Below, in pieces: positions 16,711 to 23,912 of a stretch of DNA of 30,879 nt. The translations under genes were made by a program, and so were the position numbers. The notes below the pieces were generated by a model. The model worked only from the letters and a program-made list of their open reading frames with translations, searched no databases and had not been told where the DNA came from. Position 1 is the first letter of the stretch, and every line of letters begins with the position of its first letter. Origin of the DNA: JANNAT01 sp031422555 (GTDB lineage: Bacteria; Pseudomonadota; Alphaproteobacteria; Rhodobacterales; Rhodobacteraceae); contig JANPLZ010000010.1 in NCBI GenBank assembly GCA_031422555.1, positions 1 to 30,879 on the forward strand, written 5' to 3'.

Positions 16711-17199
16711 ATGCCTTATGAATACATCCACCGCTCACCAACGGAATCGCATCTGCATTTGTGGCCTTACCGGTCCCTAAGCAGGCGTGGCTTTGTCTGG
16801 TTCATCGGCGCCACCGCTGCGGTGATCGCGGTGCCGTTGTTCGCGGTGATCGGCTCTGCGGCGTTGTGGGGGTTGCTGCCGTTCATTCTGGCCGCAATTG
16901 CCGCGATCTGGTGGGCGCTGGAGCGGAATTTCCGCGACGGTGAGATCATCGAAGACCTTGCGCTGTCTGCCGATCAGATCACCCTTGTGCGTCATGGCCC
17001 GCGCGGATTGCGGCAGGACTGGCAGGCCAATCCCCATTGGGTGCGGCTGACCTTGCACGCCAAAGACGGACCGGTGCCTGACTATCTAACCCTGACCGGC
17101 AATGGCCGCGAGGTGGAACTGGGGGCCTTTCTGACCCCGGCCGAAAGGGTGGCGTTGCGGGCAGAACTGGCGCAGTTGCTGGCAGAGTTGCGGCCCTGA
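16711..17199 (+). CDS. DUF2244 membrane protein
   Basis: A 162-residue protein of unknown function. Two hydrophobic helices span about residues 30-75 (FVWFIGATAAVIAVPLFAV, then LLPFILAAIAAIWWALE). A soluble domain of about 85 residues follows, beginning FRDGEIIEDLALSADQITLVRHGP. The N-terminal SPTESHLHLWPYRSLSRRGF and the beta-rich tail ending FLTPAERVALRAEL are typical of DUF2244, which is widespread in alphaproteobacteria and often found near cytochrome oxidase genes. Here it follows ctaD, but the strong terminator between them argues for its own promoter. No catalytic residues are apparent. Confidence 0.85.
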   Translation: MPYEYIHRSPTESHLHLWPYRSLSRRGFVWFIGATAAVIAVPLFAVIGSAALWGLLPFILAAIAAIWWALERNFRDGEIIEDLALSADQITLVRHGPRGLRQDWQANPHWVRLTLHAKDGPVPDYLTLTGNGREVELGAFLTPAERVALRAELAQLLAELRP

Positions 17200-17206
17200 C
17201 ACCGCC

Positions 17207-17282
17207 GGGGGTTTCCACCCCCGCGCGGCAATCGCCACAGGCGATTGCCGCTTCCCCCGAGAGTATTTGTGCCAAAATGAAC
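17207..17282. repeat. C-rich intergenic element with strong hairpin
   Basis: The gap after DUF2244 holds a perfect 12-bp hairpin, GCGGCAATCGCC (17225-17236) with GGCGATTGCCGC (17240-17251) around ACA. An outer GGGGGTTTCCACCCCC motif precedes it, and CCCCCGAGAGTATTTGTGCC followed by AAAATGAA comes after it. From memory, C-rich tracts followed by GAGxATTTxxGGCCA-like sequence are recurrent intergenic elements in Rhodobacteraceae genomes. Only one copy is visible here, so the repeat status is inferred. Confidence 0.5.
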
Positions 17283-17373
17283 GGCAAATTTTAGACAAAT
17301 TGTAGCGGCTTGCCATCTGAAAACGGCGTCCAAAAAAACCATTGATGCACAAAAGTATGCGGATCAGGCACCT

Positions 17374-17832
17374 TTACCCCAACCGCGCCTTGACCGCCGG
17401 GCCGACATTGCCGAAATCCATCTGCCCGGTGTATTTGGCCTTCAAGACCGCCATCACCCGGCCCATATCGCGGATGCTGTTGGCCCCCGAAGCCGCGATT
17501 GCGGCGACCACTGCGGCGTCCACCTCATCACCCGACAGTTGCCGGGGCAGAAATTCCTCGATCACCGCAATTTCAGCGGTTTCTTTTTCCGCCAACTCTA
17601 ACCGTCCGCCTTCGGCATAGGCGCGCGCCGATTCCTGGCGTTGCTTGACCATTTTGGACATCAAAGCCAGAATATCGGCATCGGTCACTTCGACCACCCC
17701 GGCCTCGCTGCGGTTGGCGATCTCACGGTCTTTGATTGCCGCCGTGATCAGCCGCAACGTGGACAGCCGGGCCGCCGCCTTGGCCTTCATCGCCTCTTTC
17801 AAGGCTGTCTGTAGCCGATCCCGCAAAGCCAT
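17374..17832 (-). CDS. GatB/YqeY domain protein
   Basis: A 152-residue helical protein of the YqeY family, which resembles the C-terminal tRNA-binding domain of GatB but stands alone. It begins MALRDRLQTALKEAMKAK, continues RLSTLRLITAAIKDREIA, and ends with the typical GQMDFGNVGPAVKARLG, so it is full length (usual length about 150). I chose the ATG at 17832. Earlier in-frame starts at 17847 and 17865 add residues not typical of the family. It is divergent from carA, as often seen in alphaproteobacteria. A role in tRNA-dependent amidation or tRNA binding is suggested by the domain but not established. Confidence 0.9.
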   Translation of the reverse strand: MALRDRLQTALKEAMKAKAAARLSTLRLITAAIKDREIANRSEAGVVEVTDADILALMSKMVKQRQESARAYAEGGRLELAEKETAEIAVIEEFLPRQLSGDEVDAAVVAAIAASGANSIRDMGRVMAVLKAKYTGQMDFGNVGPAVKARLG

Positions 17833-17897
17833 CTGCTGTTCCATCCCCATGGATTTCTTGAACACCCATCATACAGCGATGCACAGGCGGGCGCAAC

Positions 17898-17927
17898 CTG
17901 ACTAACGCATTGATATTCTTGTATAAT
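17898..17927 (+). promoter_or_regulatory. Candidate promoter for carA
   Basis: A perfect TATAAT (17922-17927) is preceded by CTGACT (17898-17903) with an 18-base spacer, in the gap between the divergent yqeY and carA genes. Transcription would start near 17934, giving a leader of about 74 bases before carA. No obvious attenuator hairpin with a T-run, ARG box or PurR site was recognised. Confidence 0.5.
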
Positions 17928-18007
17928 CCTTTTGACGCAATGGCTTGACCCCACGGCCCGGCCCCCGTAGTGTCCGCCAAATTTATCACCACCCGGGAGT
18001 CGCTGCC

Positions 18008-19168
18008 ATGCCCATCTCCGCCCCAGATCGCCCCACCGCCTGCCTTGCCCTTGCCGATGGAACGGTGTTTTACGGGCGCGGCTTTGGCGCGGTTGGTGAA
18101 ACGGTGGCCGAGTTGGTGTTCAACACCGCAATGACCGGCTATCAGGAAATCATGACCGATCCGTCATATGCCGGGCAGGTGGTGACCTTTACCTTCCCCC
18201 ATATCGGCAACACCGGGGTGACGGTGCAAGATGATGAAACCACCCAGCCGGTCGCGGCGGGCATGGTGGTGAAATGGGATCCGACCGAGGCCGCGAATTG
18301 GCGCGCCACCGGCGATCTGACCGCATGGCTGGCGCAAAAGGGCCGGATCGGCATCGGCGGCATTGATACCCGCCGCCTGACCCGCGCCATTCGGCAACAG
18401 GGTGCTCCGCATGTCGCGCTTGCGCATGATCCGGCGGGCAATTTCGATATCGCTGCCTTGGTTGCCCGGGCGCGCGCCTGGGTTGGCCTTGAGGGCCTTG
18501 ACCTTGCGCGCGAGGTGACTTGCACGCAATCCTACCGCTGGGATGAACAACGCTGGGCCTGGCCTGCGGGCTATACAAGGCGCGTGGGCCCCGGCTTGCG
18601 GGTGGTGGCGATTGATTACGGCGCCAAGCGCAATATCCTGCGCTGCCTGGCGTCGGCGGGCTGCGACGTGACAGTGCTGCCCGCCAATGCCACCGCCGAG
18701 GATGTGATGGCGCTGAACCCCGAGGGCGTGTTTTTGTCAAATGGCCCCGGCGATCCGGCGGCAACCGGGGTGTATGCGGTGCCAATGATCAAGGGGGTTA
18801 TGGCCGCCGATGTGCCGGTGTTCGGCATTTGCCTTGGGCACCAGATGCTGGCGTTGGCGCTGGGCGCGCGCACCGTCAAGATGAACCATGGCCATCACGG
18901 GGCCAACCATCCGGTCAAGGATATTGACACCGGGCGCGTTGAGATTACCTCGATGAATCATGGCTTTACGGTTGACAGCCAAACCCTGCCCACAGGCGTT
19001 GTGGAAACCCATGTGTCGCTGTTTGACGGTTCCAACTGCGGCATCCGGCTGGCGGGAAAGCCGGTGTTTTCGGTGCAATACCATCCCGAAGCCAGCCCCG
19101 GCCCGCAAGACAGCTATCACTTGTTCGAGCGCTTTGCCGATGCCATGCGGGCGCGCCGCACCGCCTGA
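18008..19168 (+). CDS. carA: Carbamoyl-phosphate synthase small subunit
   Basis: The glutaminase subunit that hydrolyses glutamine and passes ammonia to CarB for carbamoyl phosphate, feeding arginine and pyrimidine synthesis. The 386-residue product has the N-terminal CPSase domain (LADGTVFYGRGFG, FNTAMTGYQEIMTDPSYAGQ). The class I glutaminase domain carries the triad Cys275 (FGICLGHQML), His359 and Glu361 (QYHPEASPGP). The start at 18008 has GGGAG eight bases upstream, and an upstream in-frame ATG-like start would only add unrelated residues. carB is not adjacent; the next gene is an unrelated glycosyltransferase. Confidence 0.97.
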   Translation: MPISAPDRPTACLALADGTVFYGRGFGAVGETVAELVFNTAMTGYQEIMTDPSYAGQVVTFTFPHIGNTGVTVQDDETTQPVAAGMVVKWDPTEAANWRATGDLTAWLAQKGRIGIGGIDTRRLTRAIRQQGAPHVALAHDPAGNFDIAALVARARAWVGLEGLDLAREVTCTQSYRWDEQRWAWPAGYTRRVGPGLRVVAIDYGAKRNILRCLASAGCDVTVLPANATAEDVMALNPEGVFLSNGPGDPAATGVYAVPMIKGVMAADVPVFGICLGHQMLALALGARTVKMNHGHHGANHPVKDIDTGRVEITSMNHGFTVDSQTLPTGVVETHVSLFDGSNCGIRLAGKPVFSVQYHPEASPGPQDSYHLFERFADAMRARRTA

Positions 19169-19230
19169 CCGCGCGGTTTGCCGCCCCCCGCCTCAACATC
19201 GCCGCCAAAAGTAAGCCGTTAACGTTTAGG

Positions 19231-19245
19231 TTAACGCAATCTTAA
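19231..19245 (+). promoter_or_regulatory. CtrA-type binding site (TTAA-N7-TTAA)
   Basis: TTAACGCAATCTTAA matches the full alphaproteobacterial CtrA consensus TTAA-N7-TTAA exactly. A further TTAA at 19219-19222 lies eight bases upstream of the first half-site. The site is 54 bases before the glycosyltransferase start, in the promoter region. CtrA controls cell-cycle, motility, gene-transfer-agent and c-di-GMP genes in this order. Binding here is inferred from the motif only. Confidence 0.6.
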
Positions 19246-19271
19246 CCGCGGTTGCGCCATCCTGACCTTAC

Positions 19272-19289
19272 GGCCCGTTTGCACGGGCC
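19272..19289 (+). other. Hairpin just before the glycosyltransferase start
   Basis: GGCCCGT (19272-19278) and ACGGGCC (19283-19289) form a 7-bp stem with a TTGC loop, ending ten bases before the ATG and followed by TTGGGGGG. It could be a weak end for carA transcripts, or sit in the leader near the ribosome site and affect translation. There is no T-run. Confidence 0.4.
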
Positions 19290-19298
19290 ATTGGGGGG

Positions 19299-21173
19299 AT
19301 GATGTCCGTCACACAACTGCGCCCGATCCATCGCCATGCCCCCGGGGTGAAACCTGCGGGCGATGTGCGGCCATCGGTTGAAACGCTGGCGGTGGTGCTG
19401 CTGCGCGATGGCATCGTGCAGCCGCATGATATGGTGCAGGCCTTGGCGCTGCATGCCCTCAAACGCGGGCGGTTGGTGGATATCCTGCTCGCGCGCGGGC
19501 TGGTGGCCGAAACCCGCTTGTATCAGACTATGGCGCAGCATTGGGGGGTTGGTCTGGCCGATCTGGCCGCATCGCCTGCCGATGGCCGGGTGCTGGACGC
19601 GGTTGATCCGGTCTGGTGCCTGCAAAGCGGCTTTTTGCCCTGGCGCAAAGTGGGGGCGACAAGCATCATTGCCTGCGCCTATCCCGATGATTTTCCGCAA
19701 CTGCGCGCGGCACTTGAGCCGGTCTATGGCCCGGTGATGATGGTGCTGGCGCCGCTGCGGGTGATTGAGGCGGCGATACTGGCGTCGCGCGGGGCGCGGC
19801 TGGCGTTGCGCGCCGAAACCCGCGTCGATGCAACGGAAAGCTGCCGCAATTTCAGCGCCCGCGCCGCGCGTCTGCCCGCCGCCTTGGTGCTGCTGGTCTT
19901 GGCCGCCATCACGGCGATCTGGCCGGTGGCCGTGTTGCTGGCGATCACGGGCTTTGCCCTGAGCGCGATGCTGTCCTTTACCGCCCTGAAACTGCTGGCC
20001 TATCGGGCGGTCCGGCGCGCGGCGGCCAGTCCGGAACCAACTGCACCGTCGCTATCCTTGTCCGCGCTGCCCGTCGTATCGGTGATGGTCGCGCTTTACC
20101 GCGAAAGCGATATCGCCGCCCGGCTGGTGGATCGGTTGGGGCGGCTGGACTATCCGCGCGAGTTGCTGGACATCTTGCTGGTGGTCGAAGAGGACGACGA
20201 TCTGACCCGAACGGCGCTGGCCCATACCGCGCTGCCCGCGTGGATGCGGGTGATTGCGGTGCCTGCGGGATCGGTGAAAACCAAGCCGCGCGCGTTGAAC
20301 TATGCGCTGGATCATTGCCGCGGAACGATTATTGGCGTCTATGACGCCGAAGACGCCCCCGCAGAGGACCAGATCCGCAAAGTGGCCGAGCGGTTTGCGG
20401 TTTGCGCCCCCGACGTGGCCTGCCTGCAAGGCATTCTTGATTTTTACAACCCGCGCAGCAACTGGCTGGCACGCTGTTTTACCACCGAATATGCGGCGTG
20501 GTTTCGCTTGTTTCTGCCGGGCATCGAACGGCTGGGGCTTGCGGTGCCCTTGGGCGGCACAACGCTGTTTTTCCGCCGCGCAGTGCTTGAGGCCTTGGGC
20601 GGTTGGGATGCGCATAACGTCACCGAAGACGCCGATCTGGGCTTGCGCCTTGCCCGTCACGGGCTGCGCACCGAACTGATCGACACCGTCACCTTCGAAG
20701 AAGCCAACTGTCGCACCCTGCCTTGGATCAAACAACGTTCGCGCTGGATCAAGGGCTACATGATCACTTGGGCCACCCACATGCGCGACCCGGTCTTGCT
20801 GTGGCGGCAATTGGGGGCGCGGCGGTTTGCAGGCTTTCAGATTTTGTTTGTCGGATCGGTGATGCAGGCGCTGTTGGCGCCGCTGTTGTGGTCCTTCTGG
20901 ATCATTCCGTTCGGGCTGCACCATCCGGTGGCCGCGGCCCTTTCGCCTGCGATGTTTACCGCGCTGTGGTTGACGTTTTTGCTGACCGAAGCTCTGTCCA
21001 TCGGCTTTGGCGTGGCCGGTTTGGCGCGCACCCGCCACCGCCTTAGCCCGTTTTTGGTGCCCAGCCTGATGCTGTATCACCCGCTTGCCAGCCTTGCCGC
21101 CTACAAGGGCCTGTGGGAGCTTTTGACCCGGCCGTTTTATTGGGACAAAACCAGCCATGGGCATTTCGACTAG
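19299..21173 (+). CDS. GT2 glycosyltransferase with N-terminal MshEN-like (c-di-GMP sensor) domain
   Basis: A 624-residue membrane protein. Residues about 25-150 resemble a GspE/MshE N-terminal domain: VVLLRDGIVQPHDMVQAL, then RLVDILLARGLVAETRLYQ, then DPVWCLQSGFLPWRK. These are two helix pairs of the kind that bind cyclic di-GMP in MshE. Two membrane helices follow (about 190-232). The family 2 glycosyltransferase core has the DxD-type motif DAED near 349, TED at 442-444 and QRSRW at 479-483, the processive-synthase signature. Three or more helices follow at the C-terminus (FQILFVGSVMQALLAPLL onward). It probably builds and exports a surface polysaccharide, but the sugar is unknown. The start could be either of two adjacent ATGs (19299 or 19302). 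A CtrA-type site lies upstream. Confidence 0.88.
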   Translation: MMSVTQLRPIHRHAPGVKPAGDVRPSVETLAVVLLRDGIVQPHDMVQALALHALKRGRLVDILLARGLVAETRLYQTMAQHWGVGLADLAASPADGRVLDAVDPVWCLQSGFLPWRKVGATSIIACAYPDDFPQLRAALEPVYGPVMMVLAPLRVIEAAILASRGARLALRAETRVDATESCRNFSARAARLPAALVLLVLAAITAIWPVAVLLAITGFALSAMLSFTALKLLAYRAVRRAAASPEPTAPSLSLSALPVVSVMVALYRESDIAARLVDRLGRLDYPRELLDILLVVEEDDDLTRTALAHTALPAWMRVIAVPAGSVKTKPRALNYALDHCRGTIIGVYDAEDAPAEDQIRKVAERFAVCAPDVACLQGILDFYNPRSNWLARCFTTEYAAWFRLFLPGIERLGLAVPLGGTTLFFRRAVLEALGGWDAHNVTEDADLGLRLARHGLRTELIDTVTFEEANCRTLPWIKQRSRWIKGYMITWATHMRDPVLLWRQLGARRFAGFQILFVGSVMQALLAPLLWSFWIIPFGLHHPVAAALSPAMFTALWLTFLLTEALSIGFGVAGLARTRHRLSPFLVPSLMLYHPLASLAAYKGLWELLTRPFYWDKTSHGHFD

Positions 21174-21235
21174 GGCTGCCCAGTGGTTAAGGCATCACAT
21201 GATTTACATACCGCAAGCTTTTGTAAAAAAATGAC

Positions 21236-21871
21236 TTATCTTAACCGCAATTCGCCCGCTTCGACCCGCAACCGCGTCTCGAACGCTTGCGAGATATGGC
21301 TGCGCAGCGCGGTGTAGGCGGCATCGCCGTCTTGGGCTTCGATGGCGCGCACGATCTGGTCATGTTCCGCCAGTGCCACCTCGTCGCGACCCTCGGCTGC
21401 AAAAGACGTGGTCGTCATCAACGCCATCGACCGATGCACCAAATCCAGTTGCTGCACCAAAAAACGGTTGTGCGATGCCAGATGAATTTGCTTGTGAAAC
21501 CGTTTGTTGGCGCGTGACAGCAGGCGCGGATCGCCGCCCAACAGCGCGCGGTCGGCCTCGACCATGCCGCGCAGCACATGCACTTCTTCGGGGGTGGCAT
21601 GACGGGCGGCCAGCCGGGCGGCCAACCCTTCCAGTTCGGTGCGCACGGTGTAAAGTTCCGACAGTTGATTGTGATCAAGGCTGGCCACGATCAGACTGCG
21701 GCCGTCGCGGGTCAGCATGGCTTGGGTTTCCAGCCGCTGCAACGCCTCGCGCACCGGGGTGCGCGACACGCCCAACCGTTCGGCCAACTCACTTTCGACC
21801 AGCCGGTCACCGGGTTTGTAAAGCCCGCTTTCAATCGCCTCAAGGATCAGCATATAGGCGTCTTTTTGCAA
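21236..21871 (-). CDS. GntR-family transcriptional regulator (FCD/FadR-type)
   Basis: A 211-residue DNA-binding regulator. The N-terminal winged helix is clear: EAIESGLYKPGDRLVESE, then LAERLGVSRTPVREALQRLE. The C-terminal all-helical FCD domain holds the expected His/Asp metal- or ligand-binding positions in FHKQIHLASHN, AEHDQIVRAIEAQD and LRSHISQAFE. FCD regulators usually respond to organic acids or sugar acids, but no catabolic genes flank this one, so its targets are unknown. The start is TTG at 21871, supported by AAAGGA eight bases upstream; an ATG at 21853 would shorten it by six residues. It faces the glycosyltransferase convergently with a 62-base gap. Confidence 0.93.
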   Translation of the reverse strand: MQKDAYMLILEAIESGLYKPGDRLVESELAERLGVSRTPVREALQRLETQAMLTRDGRSLIVASLDHNQLSELYTVRTELEGLAARLAARHATPEEVHVLRGMVEADRALLGGDPRLLSRANKRFHKQIHLASHNRFLVQQLDLVHRSMALMTTTSFAAEGRDEVALAEHDQIVRAIEAQDGDAAYTALRSHISQAFETRLRVEAGELRLR

Positions 21872-21879
21872 CGGGGTGG

Positions 21880-21885
21880 TCCTTT
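21880..21885 (-). promoter_or_regulatory. Ribosome binding site supporting the TTG start of the GntR gene
   Basis: AAAGGA on the minus strand lies eight bases before the TTG at 21871. No comparable tract precedes the in-frame ATG at 21853, which favours the rarer start codon. Confidence 0.5.
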
Positions 21886-21973
21886 GACTGGCGCTGTTGC
21901 CACCCTAACCGCCTGCGGCACCGGGGTTCAACCCACCGATTGCCCCCATCGCCGTGGCGGGATAAACAATGGC

Positions 21974-22618
21974 ATGATCAAACAGCAGTTCGCACATGTC
22001 ACCACTTGGGTCTTTGACCTTGATAACACGCTTTATCCGCCGCGCTACCGCCTGTTTGACCAGATCGAAGTGCGGATGACCGATTGGGTGATGCGCGCCT
22101 TGGGCGTGGGTCGCCATGAGGCAAACCGGCTGCGGCAACACTATTGGGATAGCTATGGCACCACCCTTGCCGGGTTGATGCGCGAACACAACGTTGATCC
22201 CACCCCCTATCTGACCGATGTGCATGATATTGATTTCACTGGACTTCCCCGCGACCCTGATCTTGCGGCCGCCATCGCGGCCCTGCCCGGACGCCGGATT
22301 GTGTATACCAACGCCTGCGAACCCTATGCTCACAAAGTGTTGGCAGCGCGGGGGCTGACCGGGCTGTTTGATGCGGTTTACGGCGTCGAACACGCGGGAT
22401 TTCGCCCCAAACCTGAACAAGCGGCGTTTGAGGCGATTTTTGCCATCGACGGCGTGAACCCCGCACAGGCGGCGATGTTTGAAGACGATCCCCGCAATCT
22501 GGCAGCGCCGCATCGGATGGGGATGAAAACCGTATTTGTCGCCCCTAAACCGCTGCGCGCGCTGCATATTCAACACCACACCGATGATCTGGCAGCGTTT
22601 TTGCGCCAAGTGGTATAG
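21974..22618 (+). CDS. HAD-family pyrimidine 5'-nucleotidase
   Basis: A 214-residue HAD hydrolase of the SDT1/pyrimidine nucleotidase type, which removes phosphate from UMP or CMP and related compounds. Motif I is DLDNTLY with the nucleophile at residue 15 and the acid at 17. Motif II is in IVYTNACEPYA, the lysine of motif III is in GFRPKPEQAAFE, and motif IV is FEDDPRNL. The helical cap between motifs I and II (RLFDQIEVRMTDWVMRAL onward) matches this subfamily. The ATG at 21974 gives the usual length; the frame stays open upstream but without family-like sequence. It is divergent from the GntR gene and followed 60 bases later by a ubiquinone-type monooxygenase. Confidence 0.9.
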   Translation: MIKQQFAHVTTWVFDLDNTLYPPRYRLFDQIEVRMTDWVMRALGVGRHEANRLRQHYWDSYGTTLAGLMREHNVDPTPYLTDVHDIDFTGLPRDPDLAAAIAALPGRRIVYTNACEPYAHKVLAARGLTGLFDAVYGVEHAGFRPKPEQAAFEAIFAIDGVNPAQAAMFEDDPRNLAAPHRMGMKTVFVAPKPLRALHIQHHTDDLAAFLRQVV

Positions 22619-22678
22619 CGGCGGCCCGAGACGCTTTGTCGCTTCGCTATTGCGCCGCCAGCGCATAGGTTTAGCGAA

Positions 22679-23890
22679 ATGATTGGGATGAAAATGGCGC
22701 GGGCACAGACAGATATCTTGATTTCGGGCGGCGGTGTGGCGGGGCTGACGGCGGCGGCGGCCTTTGGATCGGCAGGATTTTCGGTGCTCATCGCCGAGCC
22801 GAACGCGCCCATCACCGATGCCGACAGCGATGGCGCCGATCTGCGCACCACGGCGTTCTTGCAACCGGCGGTCGCGGTGTTGCGCAGCGCCGGTCTGTGG
22901 GAACGGCTGGAACCGCAGGCGTGCGCATTGCAAGTCATGCGTATCGTCGATGCCGGTGGGACCACGCCCGAGGCGCGGATGACAAAGGATTTTAATGCCG
23001 CCGATATCTCGGATCAGCCGTTTGGCTGGAACTTGCCGAATTGGCTGTTGCGGCGCGAAATGGTCGCCAGGCTTGGCGCGTTGCCGAATGTGACGTTTCT
23101 GCCCGGCGTGGCCACAACCAAACTGCTGGTGCGCGACGCCCATGCTTTGGTCAGCCTGTCAAACGGCACATCGGTTGCCGCGCGTCTGGTCGTGGCGGCG
23201 GATGGGCGGGCGTCAACCATGCGGGGGGCGGCAGGTATTGGCGTGAAAACAACGCAGTATGGCCAAAAGGCGGTGACATTCGCCGTCACCCATCCGGTGC
23301 CGCATGACAATATATCCACCGAAACCCACCGCAGCGGCGGGCCGTTTACTTTGGTGCCGCTGCCGGACCGCGATGGAGCGCCGTGTTCCGCGGTGGTCTG
23401 GATGGAAACCGGCCCCGAGGCAGAGCGGTTGGCCGCCCTGCCCGATGGTGCATTTGAGCAAGAGGCCAGTGCGCGGTCTTGCCATGTTCTGGGACCGCTG
23501 ACGCTTGCGTCGCGCCGTCTGGTCTGGCCGATTATCAGCCAGATCGCCGACCGGATGGCGGGCGACCGCGTGGCACTGATGGCCGAGGCCGCCCATGTGA
23601 TGCCACCCATCGGCGCGCAAGGGCTGAACATGAGCTTGACCGATCTGGCAGTGTTGCTGGAACTGGCACAGGCCGATCCGGCGGCTTTGGGCGGTCCTGC
23701 GATGCTGCAGGCCTATCACCGCCGCCGCTATCTGGATATCCGCACAAGGGTGATGGGTGTTGATGCGCTGAACCGTGCGTCGATGGCGCAGTCCCAAGGT
23801 TTGCGCGATTTGCGGGCGGGGGCGCTGGCGGCGCTTTATGCGGCAACGCCGCTGCGGCGCGCGGTGATGAAGGCGGGATTGGGGATTTAG
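22679..23890 (+). CDS. FAD-dependent UbiH/UbiF-type hydroxylase
   Basis: A 403-residue flavoprotein monooxygenase of the family that hydroxylates the ubiquinone ring precursor. The Rossmann dinucleotide motif GGGVAGLTAAAAFG is near residues 17-30, the DG motif is in AADGRASTMRGAAG, and the second FAD segment is DRVALMAEAAHVMPPIGAQGLNMSLTDL. In the latter the usual GDAAH reads AEAAH, so the Asp that contacts the FAD ribityl chain appears replaced by Glu; the rest is intact. Three in-frame ATGs (22679, 22688, 22694) are possible starts and none has a decisive ribosome site. Which ring position it hydroxylates cannot be told. No other ubi genes are adjacent. Confidence 0.88.
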   Translation: MIGMKMARAQTDILISGGGVAGLTAAAAFGSAGFSVLIAEPNAPITDADSDGADLRTTAFLQPAVAVLRSAGLWERLEPQACALQVMRIVDAGGTTPEARMTKDFNAADISDQPFGWNLPNWLLRREMVARLGALPNVTFLPGVATTKLLVRDAHALVSLSNGTSVAARLVVAADGRASTMRGAAGIGVKTTQYGQKAVTFAVTHPVPHDNISTETHRSGGPFTLVPLPDRDGAPCSAVVWMETGPEAERLAALPDGAFEQEASARSCHVLGPLTLASRRLVWPIISQIADRMAGDRVALMAEAAHVMPPIGAQGLNMSLTDLAVLLELAQADPAALGGPAMLQAYHRRRYLDIRTRVMGVDALNRASMAQSQGLRDLRAGALAALYAATPLRRAVMKAGLGI

Positions 23891-23912
23891 CCCAAGGGCA
23901 CGCGCGCGCCCG

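Noticed and set aside
20052..21164. Minus-strand frame of 370 codons
   Set aside because: Antisense to the glycosyltransferase core, with low-complexity Arg/Gln/His composition typical of shadow frames.
21905..23143. Minus-strand frame of 412 codons
   Set aside because: It lies opposite both the HAD nucleotidase and the start of the monooxygenase, which carry intact motifs.
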